Below, in pieces: positions 7,856 through 17,904 of a stretch of 51,566 nucleotides of DNA. A program made the position numbers and the translations under genes. Position 1 is the stretch's first letter. Each line of letters starts with the position of its first letter. The notes below the pieces were generated by a model that did no database searches, was not told where the DNA came from, and saw only the letters and a list, made by a program, of their open reading frames with translations. Origin of the DNA: CAZKEW01 sp964580435 (lineage in GTDB: Bacteria > Acidobacteriota > Aminicenantia > Aminicenantales > UBA8522); contig CAZOKP010000010.1 of assembly GCA_964580435.1 (NCBI GenBank), positions 1-51,566 on the forward strand, written 5' to 3'.

Positions 7856-10800
7856 ATGAGAAGAGTTTATTTTTTGGCCCTGATCCTTTGTCTCGCTGCA
7901 GCCGCTTTCGGCCGGCAGGCTACGGTCAAGGAAGAAAAACAAGTTTTCAAAACATACCCCTTTTCTGACCCTGACCCGGTTCCTCGCATCGGTCCTCTTT
8001 ATCCCTATTTCCGGTTTCAGGGTTATAGCCTAACCGGCAAAGACCAGGAGTGGAAGATGGTCGCCCTGGAAAACCCTTTTCTCAAAGTCCTGGTAGCGCC
8101 CGAGATCGGCGGAAAAGTCTGGGGCGCCCTTGAAAAATCAACCAACCGCGCCTTCGTCTACTGGAACCGCGTTGTCAAATTCCGGGAGATTGCCCTGCGC
8201 GGTCCCTGGACATCGGGCGGAATCGAGTTCAATTTCGGGATCCTCGGCCACACTCCCATGACCGCCACTCCGGTTGATTATCTTTTTAGGGAGAATAATG
8301 ATGGAAGCGCAAGCTGCGTCATCGGCGCCATGGACCTTCCCTCGCGGACCTACTGGCGAGTGAATATCCGTCTGCCTAAAGATGCGGCTTATCTCGAAAC
8401 CGAGTGCTTCTGGTTCAACCCGACGCCGCTTCACGATTCTCTCTATCACTGGATGACGGCGGCCGAGGATGTGGGGGAGGACCTGCGATACTATTATCCC
8501 GGAAATCATTATGTCGGCCACGGCGGCCAGGCCTCTCCTTGGCCAACAGCCGAGAACGGCCGGGATGTCTCGTATTACAGGAACAACAATTTCGGAGGCA
8601 GCAAGTCTTATCACATTCTTGGAGAATACAGCGAATATTTCGGCGGCTACTGGCAAAACGCCGGTTTCGGCTACGGCCACTGGGCGCTCTACGACGACAA
8701 ACCGGGCCTGAAGCTCTGGATCTGGTCATTGGCCCGCGACGGAGAGATCTGGAGAGGCTTGCTGACCGACCCGGGAAATCAACAATACACAGAACCGCAG
8801 ACAGGATTGCTCTACAACCAGGCGGGAAGCGATAGCGGCTTGACGCCTTTCAAGCACGCCTTTTTTGCTCCTCAGTCCGTGATGCGCTGGAAAGAGATCT
8901 GGTTCCCCGTCAAGGACATCGGCGGGATGGTCGCTGCCTCGCCATATGCAGCGCTGAACGTTTCCAGGGACGAGAACAAGCTTCGGCTCGGAATTTGTCC
9001 TCTGCAAAGTTTGGATGACGACCTGGTTGTCCGTGTCGGCGTTGAGCAGGTTTATCGTCAGCATTTAGGCTTGAAACCGCTCGAAACCTTCATCCAGCAG
9101 GTCGACCTTGCCGGGAAAGAAGGAGAGGTTGCCGTCGAACTGGGAAAAGAAAAGCTGAGATGGACATCTGCTGATAGAGTACGCAATAAGCTGAGCCGCC
9201 CCGTCGTCGCTCCCAAAGATTTCGACTGGACATCGGCTGAAGGACTTTTTGTGGCCGGCCAAGAGCTGGCCAAGCAGCGGAATTATATGGAGGCGCTGGC
9301 CCGGTTATTATCCTGCCTCGAGAAAGAGCCGGGACACGTCAGGGCCCTAACGCAAGTCGCCGAGCTTTACTTCAAGCGCGCCGAATATGAGAAAGCCAGG
9401 AATTATGCCCTGCGCGCGTTGGCCATCGACGCTTATGACGCCGGAGCGAATTTCATCTACGGCGTTGTCAGCCGCGAACTCGGCCAATATGCCGATGCCA
9501 AGGACGGGTTCGGCTGGGCGGCGCGCTCGCTGGAATTCCGGTCGGCGGCTTATGAACAACTTGCAGAAATCAGTTTGCTCGAAAACAACTTGGACCGGGC
9601 TCAGGAACATGCCTCCCGGGCGCTCGACTACAATAGATACAACCTGGAAGCAAAACAATTATTGGCCATCTTGGCGCGCCTGAAGAACGATAAAGAGACA
9701 GCGGCCAAGACCATTCAAGCGATCCTCCAGATCGACCCACTCAGTCATTTTGCCCGGTTTGAGAATTATCTTCTGGCGCCGACTGCTGAAAATCGCGAGG
9801 CCTTCACTTCGCTCATCCGCAATGAGCTTCCTCACGAGACCTACCTTGAATTAGGGTTGAGTTATTTCCGTGAAGGCTTAGAGGCAGAGGCGATTCAAGT
9901 CCTGGAGATGAGCCCGGCCAACCCCATCATCGATTACTGGCTGGCTTTTCTTTACAAGGAGAAAAACCCGGCTAAAAGCGAGAAGCACCTCGATAGCGCT
10001 TTGGCTGCCTCACCTCATCTCGTTTTCCCCTTCAGGCTTGAGACTCTTCCCGTGCTTCGCTGGGCCTATCTGAAAAATGAAAACTGGAAGACGGCCTACT
10101 ATCTCGGGTTGATTCTATGGAATATGGGAAGAGAGGAAGAAACGAAAGATCTGTTCGAAGAATTGGCCGATCGGCCCGACTGGTCGCCCTTCTATCTGGC
10201 GCGGGCCAGGATGTTCGAGGGTCGAAAGGACCGTCCCTATGGACTCAAAGACATTCAAAGAGCCGTCGAGCTTGATCAAGCGAACTGGCGGGCGTGGCGT
10301 GCGCTTACGGATTTCTACGAAAAGAACGGGAAGTTGGACCTGGCCCTTCAAAGCGCTCTGAGCATCTATAAGAAGTATCCGGAGAAGCCTGCTCTGGCCA
10401 TGGACTACGCCAAAGCCTTGCTTCACAACCACAAATTCGCGGAATGCCTCGAAGTCCTCGGCCGCACCACGGTCCTGCCTTACGAGGGAGCCTGGGAAGG
10501 CCGTGACCTTTATAGGCAGGCCAATCTCTTTCTGGCCAGCCGAATCATCGGCCAAGGGAATCCGAAAAAGGCCGTCCTCCTTGCCGAAAAGGCCAAACTG
10601 TGGCCGGAGCATCTCGGCGCCGGAAAGCCCCATGATCCTGACGAACGCTTGGAAAATTTTCTCCTTGCCGTGGCTTATGAAAGGATGGGAGACCGCAAAA
10701 AAGCGGAAACATTTTATACTGCCGTCTCTGTCGACATGGACAAATTTCCGGGAGATTCGAGCTCGGTGAATTACCTCGGCGCGGTCGCCTGCAAGAAATT

Positions 10801-11023
10801 GGGAAAAGAAGCCCGGGGTCTCGAGTTTCTCCAAGCCTGGCGTGATAACCGAGGCGAGGGAAATGCGGCCTGTGAGTGGGCTCTGGCCGAATATAAGAAT
10901 GATGAGAGCCAGGCTTCACAGATCTTGGCCAGGCTGAAATCCGAGGCCGGCGCTTCCTCCTGGGACATGGGCACGGGAGATCGCTATTTCCCGCTGATTC
11001 TAGAAATTTCACGGGGACTTTAA
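7856..11023 (+). CDS. secreted DUF5107 domain protein with TPR repeats
   Basis: A 1055-residue exported protein. The start chosen is the ATG with GGAGGT six bases upstream; it gives a clear signal peptide (MRRVYFLALILCLAAAAFG). The frame extends 16 codons further upstream, but that start lacks a ribosome site. Residues about 25-420 match the DUF5107 pattern, a galactose-mutarotase-like beta-sandwich (APEIGGKVWGALEK, GPWTSGGIEFNFG, Trp/Tyr-rich loops). Residues about 450-1050 are a TPR solenoid (for example ALARLLSCLEKEPGHVRALT and the repeat that follows). The fold suggests carbohydrate binding or processing at the cell surface; no enzymatic activity can be assigned. It is divergent from ftsH and appears to be a single-gene unit. 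Confidence 0.85.
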   Translation: MRRVYFLALILCLAAAAFGRQATVKEEKQVFKTYPFSDPDPVPRIGPLYPYFRFQGYSLTGKDQEWKMVALENPFLKVLVAPEIGGKVWGALEKSTNRAFVYWNRVVKFREIALRGPWTSGGIEFNFGILGHTPMTATPVDYLFRENNDGSASCVIGAMDLPSRTYWRVNIRLPKDAAYLETECFWFNPTPLHDSLYHWMTAAEDVGEDLRYYYPGNHYVGHGGQASPWPTAENGRDVSYYRNNNFGGSKSYHILGEYSEYFGGYWQNAGFGYGHWALYDDKPGLKLWIWSLARDGEIWRGLLTDPGNQQYTEPQTGLLYNQAGSDSGLTPFKHAFFAPQSVMRWKEIWFPVKDIGGMVAASPYAALNVSRDENKLRLGICPLQSLDDDLVVRVGVEQVYRQHLGLKPLETFIQQVDLAGKEGEVAVELGKEKLRWTSADRVRNKLSRPVVAPKDFDWTSAEGLFVAGQELAKQRNYMEALARLLSCLEKEPGHVRALTQVAELYFKRAEYEKARNYALRALAIDAYDAGANFIYGVVSRELGQYADAKDGFGWAARSLEFRSAAYEQLAEISLLENNLDRAQEHASRALDYNRYNLEAKQLLAILARLKNDKETAAKTIQAILQIDPLSHFARFENYLLAPTAENREAFTSLIRNELPHETYLELGLSYFREGLEAEAIQVLEMSPANPIIDYWLAFLYKEKNPAKSEKHLDSALAASPHLVFPFRLETLPVLRWAYLKNENWKTAYYLGLILWNMGREEETKDLFEELADRPDWSPFYLARARMFEGRKDRPYGLKDIQRAVELDQANWRAWRALTDFYEKNGKLDLALQSALSIYKKYPEKPALAMDYAKALLHNHKFAECLEVLGRTTVLPYEGAWEGRDLYRQANLFLASRIIGQGNPKKAVLLAEKAKLWPEHLGAGKPHDPDERLENFLLAVAYERMGDRKKAETFYTAVSVDMDKFPGDSSSVNYLGAVACKKLGKEARGLEFLQAWRDNRGEGNAACEWALAEYKNDESQASQILARLKSEAGASSWDMGTGDRYFPLILEISRGL

Positions 11024-11050
11024 TATGGGGACACAATATCAATTTCCGAA

Positions 11051-11644
11051 TTATTTTTTCCGGACCAACCGGTTCTCCATGGTCTTGAATTCCTTCCCGT
11101 CGGGGCCGGTCATGTAGGTCTCACCGATATATTCATCCGGGCTCAGAATCTTGGTTACCATGCGGACTCCCACTGTTCCGCCGGCCACCTGGTCCGGCCA
11201 GAGTCCGGTTTCCGTCCAGACTTTCCCGGATGGATCGCGCGTGGCTTCGGAAAGGTAAAAACTCGTGCTCGTATTGTCAATCCAGAGGATCGTATATTTC
11301 TTTTTCAAATTATCGTATCCCCAGATCTGAAGGCCCTCGAAGGGCTGGCCGAACATGTTTCCTTTGACGCTCATCTTAAGAAAGCGGCCGCCCAGGACGA
11401 GCTCGGCCTCTGCGGAATTCTGGCTGGTCACAGGGGGCGCACCCGGCTGCATCCAGGCCGTTGTCGCGACGTCCCACTGGCCGACGAAAAATTTGAAATA
11501 ATCATGATTCTCGTTAGGCGCACCCATTTTCATATACGCCTCCATCGCCTTTTGCTGGTCCTGCTGGGACGGCTGGGCAGTAAGCGAACACGTCAGGGCA
11601 AAAACGAGAGCAATCCCGAGGGCTAATGCGGTTTTTCGCAGCAC
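11051..11644 (-). CDS. secreted DUF1579 family protein
   Basis: A 197-residue protein with an N-terminal signal peptide ending near SLTAQP. The mature part has the DUF1579 features: HDYFKFFVGQWDV (the conserved G-x-W after a short helix), LGGRFLKMSVKG, FEGLQIWGYDNLKKKY and a run of antiparallel strands ending in MENRLVRK. The family is thought to form a lipocalin-like or calycin-like beta barrel of unknown ligand; no reaction is known. The start ATG has an AAGGAGGAA-type ribosome site. The gene converges on the DUF5107 gene with 27 bp between stops, and the two are probably not co-regulated. Confidence 0.8.
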   Translation of the reverse strand: MLRKTALALGIALVFALTCSLTAQPSQQDQQKAMEAYMKMGAPNENHDYFKFFVGQWDVATTAWMQPGAPPVTSQNSAEAELVLGGRFLKMSVKGNMFGQPFEGLQIWGYDNLKKKYTILWIDNTSTSFYLSEATRDPSGKVWTETGLWPDQVAGGTVGVRMVTKILSPDEYIGETYMTGPDGKEFKTMENRLVRKK

Positions 11645-11831
11645 TCTTCCTCCTTATAAAAATATGAGATGTGGCGTCATTATAAACCTAAATTATCTTT
11701 AGGAGAAGTAGATAGGATAACGGTTTTGCGGCGGAACCCAGCTGGCCGAACCTCAGTTCTTCGCCTGCTTCCAGGCCGAAACTCTTGCCTGCCGGAGTGC
11801 GATAAGGGAAAAAGATATTTTCTCTCGGCTC

Positions 11832-12380
11832 TCAGAAGTGGAAATTCGCGCCAAAGGTCAGCCCCCAGCCTTTGGCCACGAGACCCGCACTCCAGATCAC
11901 GACACTCGCTCTGTGGTATCTCGCCTCGCCGAAGAGGTGGATTTTCCCCAGGACCAATTCAACGCCGCCGCCATAATTGTACGAGCCACTGGAGTCCTTT
12001 TCGACGCCCTTGACATCGACTGTATAATAGCCGTAGCCGACCGTAACGTAAGGTTGAACGATCAGAATAGGGATATAGATTTTGCCGTTGACTCCGAGAT
12101 AACTGATCCTCGTCCCATCGTCTACCCAAGGGGCGGGATTGAGGTTGTGCAAAGAGGTGAGGTAATTGGCCTCGACGGCAAACATCATCAACTTGATCCC
12201 GGCCCGGGCGCCCCATTGGAAGGCTGAATTTCCTTGGAACCTGATCCCCCCCATGACATCATACTCGAATTTCGGTTTGAACTGACCCATCTCGGGCCCG
12301 ATATAAAAGGTTGCGCCGGCCGTTCCGGCAAAAAGCAGGCAGGCCGTAGCCACGCTCATGACGGCACAAAACTTTTTCAT
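11832..12380 (-). CDS. small outer-membrane beta-barrel protein
   Basis: A 182-residue protein with a signal peptide (MKKFCAVMSVATACLLFAGTAGA) and alternating hydrophobic strands rich in Gly, Tyr and Phe. Examples are VQPYVTVGYGYYTVDVKG, YNYGGGVELVLGKIHLFGEARYH and the final strand GWGLTFGANFHF. The terminal Phe is the usual outer-membrane assembly signal. The size suits an eight-stranded OmpW/OmpA-barrel-type protein. No specific family is recognised and no ligand is predicted. It lies alone on the minus strand, upstream of a divergent symporter operon; the start has an AAGGAGAAGAAC ribosome site. Confidence 0.75.
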   Translation of the reverse strand: MKKFCAVMSVATACLLFAGTAGATFYIGPEMGQFKPKFEYDVMGGIRFQGNSAFQWGARAGIKLMMFAVEANYLTSLHNLNPAPWVDDGTRISYLGVNGKIYIPILIVQPYVTVGYGYYTVDVKGVEKDSSGSYNYGGGVELVLGKIHLFGEARYHRASVVIWSAGLVAKGWGLTFGANFHF

Positions 12381-12482
12381 GTTCTTCTCCTTTTTGCCTA
12401 AGCACTCATGGAGCTCTCGAACTCAATCATGCTAATCGAATCCGGAGTTTCCTGTCAATAGAGCGCGGGTTCGGGAGTGCAG

Positions 12483-12510
12483 TTGCTATTTCTGGAAAAG
12501 AATGTATATT
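12483..12510 (+). promoter_or_regulatory. possible promoter of the symporter operon
   Basis: TTGCTA (12483-12488) and TATATT (12505-12510) with 16-bp spacing, 33 bp before the symporter ATG. The match is moderate and not confirmed by other signals. Confidence 0.35.
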
Positions 12511-12543
12511 TAAGAAAATCATGGTGGAAATCAGGATTCAAGG

Positions 12544-14304
12544 ATGAGCGGATTGGGCTTCGTCGACCTCGGCCTCGTTGTCGTTTACCTCGTCGCCATG
12601 ATCGGCATTGGGCTTCTCAGCCAGAAACTTGCCTCTCGCGGCGCGGACTCCTATTTTCTCGGCGAGCGTCGCCTGCCCTGGTGGATGCTGGCCGCCTCCG
12701 GCTCTTCCTCATACTGGGACATCACCGGGACGATGTGGATCGTCTCGCTTCTCTGCGTCCTAGGCATGAAGGCAATGTGGCACCAGTGGGTCTGGGGATT
12801 TCCTCTGCCTGTATTCTTCGCGGCCTTCATGGGCCGGTGGATCAACCGCTCCAAAGTTATGACCGCTGCCGAATGGATGAAGACTCGGTTCGGTGAAGAC
12901 GCCGCCGGACAGTCGGCGCGCTCGGCTTACGCCGCCCTGGCTGTCATCACGGTCGCGAGCTTCCTCGCTTATGATGCCGTGGGCATGGGGAAATTCGGCC
13001 AGCAGTACCTTCCTTTTTCCCGGAATGTCTGCGCCGCCCTGATCCTGGGCCTGACCGGGATTTATATTGTCTTTGGCGGGTTTCGCTCTCTCATCATCAC
13101 CGAGCTCGTTCAGACTGTCATCATGAGCATCGGCGCTGTAATCATCGCCTATCTTGGCTTTCGCCATGTCAACCTCGGCGACCTCGCGGCGAAGCTTTCG
13201 GGCTCCTGGTTCAGCCTGTCCATTCCCTGGAAAGACCCGGCTTTTGCTGAGACGGAGTTCTTCCTATTTGGCGCCTTGACGATCGCCTGGGCAAGCAAAG
13301 GCCTTCTCCTTTGTTTTGGCGGGCCCGAACAGCTTTATGATTTCCAGCGTTTCCTTTCGGCCCGAAATGAACGGGAAGCCTCGAAGCTCGGTCTGCTCTG
13401 GGGAGCCCTCCATACCTTGCGCTGGCCGATGGCTATGGGCATCGCCGTGCTCTTTCTCAGCGGTTTCATGGGTGTCAGCGACACCGAGCAGGTGCTGCCC
13501 GCCGTGATCAAAAATGTCCTGCCTATCGGCATCCGTGGTCTGGTGCTGGCCGCGCTTTTGGCGGCGTTCATGTCGACCTTCAATTCAACAGTCAACGCGG
13601 GCGCCTCCTATCTTGTCGTCGATATATATAAGAAATATCTCAACCGCGGCGCTTCTCAAAAGCAGCTTGTCCATGCCGGCTATGTTTCTTCTTCCTTGTT
13701 GATCATCACCGGAATCCTGATCGGCACGACAGCAACGTCCATTCACAGGATCTTTCAGTGGATCATGGCCGCGCTCGGAGCCGGCGTCCTTCTTCCCAAT
13801 TTCTTGCGCTGGTACTGGTGGAGGCTGAACGGCTGGGGATTTACCGCAGGCGTGCTTGTGGGGATTTTCGCTTCTCTCGTCCAGGCCGCATTTTTCGCCT
13901 CCGCGCCTTTGTACATCTATTTCCCCGTGATTGCCGGGATCGGTCTCGCTGCCTCTATCATTGTTTCATGCGTCACCCCGCCCACCGAGGAGAAAGTGCT
14001 CATCGATTTTTATGTGACCATCCAGCCGGCGGGGCTGTGGCGCCCGGTGAGGAAAAAGGTCAAAGCTCTGCATCCCGGGTTCAAAAAAGATCTTCCTTTC
14101 CGTTATGACCTCCTCAATGTCGCAGTAGGCATTCCCTGGCTCTTCTCGCTTTGGGTCTCGCCGATGTATCTTGTCGCGCGAAGATATCAGGAGGCCGGCC
14201 TGTTTTTTTCGGTGGCCGTTGTCCTGTCTGTTATCCTTTACTTTACTTGGTATAAGCCCCTAAAAAATGAAAAGGCACAAACCCGGCCGGGGAGGACATC
14301 ATGA
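12544..14304 (+). CDS. sodium:solute symporter (SSS family)
   Basis: A 586-residue polytopic inner-membrane protein with about 13-14 hydrophobic segments and the LeuT-fold SSS pattern. The first segment is followed by DSYFLGERRLPWWMLAASGSSS, the usual symporter N-terminal signature, and later segments have TGIYIVFGGFRSLIITELVQ and LAALLAAFMSTFNSTVNAGASYLVVDIYKKY, with the conserved Ser/Thr residues near the sodium site. The substrate cannot be assigned; relatives carry sugars, amino acids or carboxylates. It is the first of five plus-strand genes and ends in a four-base ATGA overlap with the UroD-like gene, so supply of substrate to that enzyme is a reasonable inference. The ribosome site is weak. 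Confidence 0.9.
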   Translation: MSGLGFVDLGLVVVYLVAMIGIGLLSQKLASRGADSYFLGERRLPWWMLAASGSSSYWDITGTMWIVSLLCVLGMKAMWHQWVWGFPLPVFFAAFMGRWINRSKVMTAAEWMKTRFGEDAAGQSARSAYAALAVITVASFLAYDAVGMGKFGQQYLPFSRNVCAALILGLTGIYIVFGGFRSLIITELVQTVIMSIGAVIIAYLGFRHVNLGDLAAKLSGSWFSLSIPWKDPAFAETEFFLFGALTIAWASKGLLLCFGGPEQLYDFQRFLSARNEREASKLGLLWGALHTLRWPMAMGIAVLFLSGFMGVSDTEQVLPAVIKNVLPIGIRGLVLAALLAAFMSTFNSTVNAGASYLVVDIYKKYLNRGASQKQLVHAGYVSSSLLIITGILIGTTATSIHRIFQWIMAALGAGVLLPNFLRWYWWRLNGWGFTAGVLVGIFASLVQAAFFASAPLYIYFPVIAGIGLAASIIVSCVTPPTEEKVLIDFYVTIQPAGLWRPVRKKVKALHPGFKKDLPFRYDLLNVAVGIPWLFSLWVSPMYLVARRYQEAGLFFSVAVVLSVILYFTWYKPLKNEKAQTRPGRTS

Positions 14305-15560
14305 CAAAGCGGGAACGAGTTCTTTGCGCGATCAGTCATCGCGAGCCGGACAAAGTGCCGCTCGACCTGGGGGCCATGCGTTCCACGGGCATCACGGCCG
14401 TGGCTTATGGCCAACTAAAAAAATATCTCGGCATCGCAGCCGGTCACATTTATGTTTATGATGTTGTCCAGCAGCTCGCTCAGCCCGAATTGCCGATCCT
14501 GGATTATGTCGATGCGGATGTCATTGACCTCGGCCGGGCGTTCCTCACCAAGGAAAGTGATTGGAAAGATTTTGTCCTGCCCGATGGTTCGCCGGCGAAG
14601 ATCCCTGCCTACGCCAGATTCGAGCCTGATGGAGAGGGCGGGTGGCTGGCTAAGAGCGCAGACGGCACGGTCATCGGAGCAATGCCTCAGGGAGCCTTCT
14701 ACCTCAGCCAGAGTTATTTTCCTCTCCTGGATTGGGACGGCCGCGACTTGCTTATACTCGACTGGCTGCCTGAGCTGATGAAGAAGGTGACGTGGGCGGC
14801 CTTTCCCACGGCGCCGTGGCATAAGGCGTTGACCAAAGAACACCTCGCTGATATCCGGCAAACTGCTAAGTCGCTCTATGAGACTACGGACTTCGCGATC
14901 ATGGCCGCCTTCGGAGGAAACCTGCTCGAGTGGGGCCAGTTCCTCTGCCGAATCGACCGCTTTCTCGCCGACCTCATCGAGGCCCCTAAAAAAGTCGAAG
15001 CGATCCTCGACAAGCTGACAGAAATCCATATAGAAAACCTTGAAAAATTCCTGGACGCTATCGAGGGCTATGTCCAGGTCATTCAGATGGGAGACGACTT
15101 GGGAACGCAGCTCGCGCCCCAGATCTCGCCGCAGATGTATCAAAAATTCTTCAAGCTGCGACACAAACAGATCTACGAGAGAGTGAGGAGACGCACGGGC
15201 ATCCATCTTTTCCTTCATTCCTGCGGGTCGATTGCAGACTTGCTCCCCGACCTGATCGAAATCGGGGTCGAGATCATTAATCCCGTCCAGACCAGCGCCC
15301 GCGGAATGGACCCGGAGAGACTCAAGCGCGAATTCGGAAAGGACCTGACTTTTTGGGGAGGCGGCTGTGACACGCAGCATCTTCTTCCCGCTGGGACGGA
15401 ACAGGAAATCAATGAACAGGTCAGGCGCCGGATTGAAATATTTGCCCGGGGCGGAGGTTATGTCTTCACCCAGGTCCACAACATCCTGCCCAATGTTCCG
15501 CCGCAAAATATCGTCGCCATGATCGAAGCGGCGAAAACGTACCGGTCGCTTTTTGAATGA
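14301..15560 (+). CDS. uroporphyrinogen decarboxylase-family (methyltransferase-like) protein
   Basis: A 419-residue cytoplasmic TIM-barrel protein of the URO-D superfamily. The start KRERVLCAISHREPDKVPLDLG is typical of the subgroup related to MtaA/CmuA methylcobamide methyltransferases rather than heme-pathway HemE. It keeps the zinc ligand pattern of those methyltransferases: HSCGS (His306, Cys308) and GGGCD (Cys356). This favours Zn-dependent thiol or corrinoid methyl transfer over decarboxylation. No corrinoid-binding protein is seen nearby, so the methyl acceptor and substrate are unknown. It overlaps the symporter upstream by four bases, and the next gene follows after 20 bases. Such orphans are often next to transport and sugar genes, but their role is unsettled. 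Confidence 0.85.
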   Translation: MTKRERVLCAISHREPDKVPLDLGAMRSTGITAVAYGQLKKYLGIAAGHIYVYDVVQQLAQPELPILDYVDADVIDLGRAFLTKESDWKDFVLPDGSPAKIPAYARFEPDGEGGWLAKSADGTVIGAMPQGAFYLSQSYFPLLDWDGRDLLILDWLPELMKKVTWAAFPTAPWHKALTKEHLADIRQTAKSLYETTDFAIMAAFGGNLLEWGQFLCRIDRFLADLIEAPKKVEAILDKLTEIHIENLEKFLDAIEGYVQVIQMGDDLGTQLAPQISPQMYQKFFKLRHKQIYERVRRRTGIHLFLHSCGSIADLLPDLIEIGVEIINPVQTSARGMDPERLKREFGKDLTFWGGGCDTQHLLPAGTEQEINEQVRRRIEIFARGGGYVFTQVHNILPNVPPQNIVAMIEAAKTYRSLFE

Positions 15561-15580
15561 GAGATAGGAAGGAGGAAGCG

Positions 15581-16726
15581 ATGGCCCTAAAAGCTCGCTT
15601 TGCGCTTCTTGCGTTCTTGTATCTCGCAGGTTCCATTGGAGTCGTCTCTGGAGTCTCGGGCGCTTTGCCCTTGGGTGAATTCGGCGGGCCGGCTGAGCAG
15701 AAAATTTTCCCCGAACCTCGGATCCTTTTCGCGCCGCCTCATTACGTCTGCTATCGCGCCGGAAATCCTCTTGCCATCGATGGCAAGTTGGACGAGCCGG
15801 CCTGGACGAAGGCAGCCTGGACCGAAGATTTTGTGGACATCGAAGGCTCGCTCAAACCGAAGCCGCGCTTCCGGACGCGCGCCAAAATGCTCTGGGATGA
15901 AAATTTCCTTTACATCGGTGCCGACCTCGAGGAGTCGGATGTCTGGGCCACTCTCACCAAACGCGACTCGATCATCTTTTATGAGAATGACTTTGAGATC
16001 TTCATCGACCCCGATGCCGATACTCATAACTATTACGAGTTGGAGATAAACGCCCTGGGCACCGAATGGGATCTCTTTCTCGTTAAGCCTTACCGCGACA
16101 CCGGCCCGGCTATTCATTCCTGGGATATCCAGGGCCTGAAAACAAAAGTCTACGTGGACGGGACGATCAACAAGCCGGGGGACAAAGACAGGAGCTGGAG
16201 CGTTGAGATTGCTATGCCCTGGGACGTACTCAAAGAGGCGGTGCCCGAAAAGAAGCTTCCCGTTGCCGGTGACCAATGGAGGGTGGATTTCTCCCGGGTT
16301 GAGTACCGGGTCGAGGCTCAGAATGGAATGTATGCCAAAATAAGAGATCCTCAGACGGGCAAACCTATGCCAGAGGATAACTGGGTTTGGGCGCCTACCG
16401 GGCTCGTCAACATTCATTACCCCGAGATGTGGGCTTATGTCCAGTTTTCCGGCCGGAATGCGGGAGAAGGGGAGGATGCTTGCATTGTCAAGCCGGAAGA
16501 GGCCGCTAAGTGGGCGCTGCGGCAGGTCTACTACAAAGAAAAGACGTACTACCTAAATCAAGGGAAGTACACGGAAAGTCTCGCTGAATTGGGTTTGGAT
16601 AAGCTGAACGTCAAAGGCTATAAATGGCCGCCGCAGATTAAAACGAACTGGAATCTTTGGGAAGCCGTTCTTGAAAGCGAGGACGGCCGAGAAAAAATCT
16701 CCATCACCTCCGACGGCCGAGTTTAA
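15581..16726 (+). CDS. secreted CBM9-like carbohydrate-binding protein
   Basis: A 381-residue exported protein. The start is the ATG with GGAAGGAGG eight bases upstream, giving a signal peptide (MALKARFALLAFLYLAGS); a longer frame from 15557 exists but has no ribosome site. The core matches the CBM9-like sandwich: LAIDGKLDEPAWTKAAWTEDF, then AKMLWDENFLYIGADLEESDVWA, NDFEIFIDPDADTHNYYELEINALGTEWD and SWSVEIAMPWD, in the standard family order. These domains bind reducing ends of sugars in xylanases but are also found alone. The C-terminal 80 residues are not recognised. Its place in the symporter/UroD operon suggests a surface ligand-binding role for the same pathway. Confidence 0.85.
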   Translation: MALKARFALLAFLYLAGSIGVVSGVSGALPLGEFGGPAEQKIFPEPRILFAPPHYVCYRAGNPLAIDGKLDEPAWTKAAWTEDFVDIEGSLKPKPRFRTRAKMLWDENFLYIGADLEESDVWATLTKRDSIIFYENDFEIFIDPDADTHNYYELEINALGTEWDLFLVKPYRDTGPAIHSWDIQGLKTKVYVDGTINKPGDKDRSWSVEIAMPWDVLKEAVPEKKLPVAGDQWRVDFSRVEYRVEAQNGMYAKIRDPQTGKPMPEDNWVWAPTGLVNIHYPEMWAYVQFSGRNAGEGEDACIVKPEEAAKWALRQVYYKEKTYYLNQGKYTESLAELGLDKLNVKGYKWPPQIKTNWNLWEAVLESEDGREKISITSDGRV

Positions 16727-16777
16727 TTGACACTCGCTCTGGCCTGTGTTAATTCTAAATGAGGAACAGGAATCTGT

Positions 16778-17904
16778 GTGAATTCAGGAGGAGCAGTCAT
16801 CAAGCGGGCGAACGTCCTCATCGCGTTTCTTGTTTGGGCCTTCGGATCGATATCCCTCATGAGCGCTTATCGCAGCCAAGAAAATAAAGTTACTCCAGCA
16901 GCCATAGCCTTTGCCTCGATCCTGCCTGATGAAATCTCCGGCTGGAAAAAGAGCCTGGAAGACCAGATCTACGGCCGGGAAAATATCTTCGATTACATGG
17001 ATGGGGCCGGCGAAATTTATCTGGCCTATGATTTCCGGTTCGTTTTTGTGCGCGAGTACGCCCAAGACAATTCCCCCTCGATCGTCGTTGAAATCTACCA
17101 GATGTCCTCGTCCGAGGATGCGTTCGGTGTGTTCACTCAGGACCTGGACGGCGATGAAGTCAAGCTGGGGCAGGGAGCTATATACGCGGCTGGCCTGCTT
17201 CGGTTCTGGAAGGACAAAATGTTTGTCAGGATCCTGGCCGATAAAGAAACGCCGGAGATAAAACCGCTCATCATGAGGCTCGGAGAGCTGATTGCGGCTG
17301 CTGCCCCGCAGGAGGGGACAAGGCCCAGCATCATTTCCGCGCTTGCTTCAGAAGGGCTCAGACCAAAGACCCTGCGCTATTTTCATACTCTCATCTCCCT
17401 GAACTCGCATTATTTTCTGGCCAGCGAAAACATTTTGAACCTCTCGCCTGAAACCCAGGTCTTGCTGGCCCAATATGAACAAGAAAAAAGCAGGGCGCGG
17501 TTGCTGCTTGTTGCATATCCTTCAGTGAGTCAGGCAGAAGATGCGCACAATCAATTCGTAAAAATCTACCTCAAGGATAAAGTTTTGCCGGAAAGCAAAG
17601 TCCAATCGAAAAAGCTCGAAGACGGCAAATTTTCCGGCATCCTGCGAAAAGACAACTTTTTGATCATCGTCCTCGACGCTGAGGCTCTGCCTCTTTGCCA
17701 ACGGCTGTTTCAAGAAATATCTCAAAAACTGGAGNNNNNNNNNNNNNNNNNNNNNNNNNNNNNNNNNNNNNNNNNNNNNNNNNNNNNNNNNNNNNNNNNN
17801 NNNNNNNNNNNNNNNNNNNNNNNNNNNNNNNNNNTGAGGCTCTGCCTCTTTGCCAACGGCTGTTTCAAGAAATATCTCAAAAACTGGAGGGAAAGAACTC
17901 ATGA
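16778..17904 (+). CDS. DUF6599-family protein (interrupted by artificial gap)
   Basis: The start is a GTG with GAGGAACAGG upstream. The N-terminus has a short hydrophobic stretch (NVLIAFLVWAFGSISLMSA), a signal or anchor. The core GWKKSLEDQIYGRENIFDYM, DGAGEIYLAYDFRFVFVREY and VVEIYQMSSSEDAFGVF match the DUF6599 pattern, a domain of unknown function seen beside Tat-exported DUF362 proteins. A 100-N gap lies near the end; 55 bases before (17680-17734) and after (17835-17889) are identical. Collapsing 155 bases gives a 323-residue protein ending GKNS. Its stop overlaps the DUF362 ATG (ATGA). No catalytic residues can be named. It is probably extracytoplasmic and works with its neighbour. Confidence 0.8.
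17735..17834. other. assembly gap (100 N) with duplicated 55-bp flanks
   Basis: Exactly 100 N. Bases 17680-17734 are repeated identically at 17835-17889, so the contigs overlap and no sequence is lost. The same 55-bp overlap length occurs at the pdxJ gap. Confidence 0.97.
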
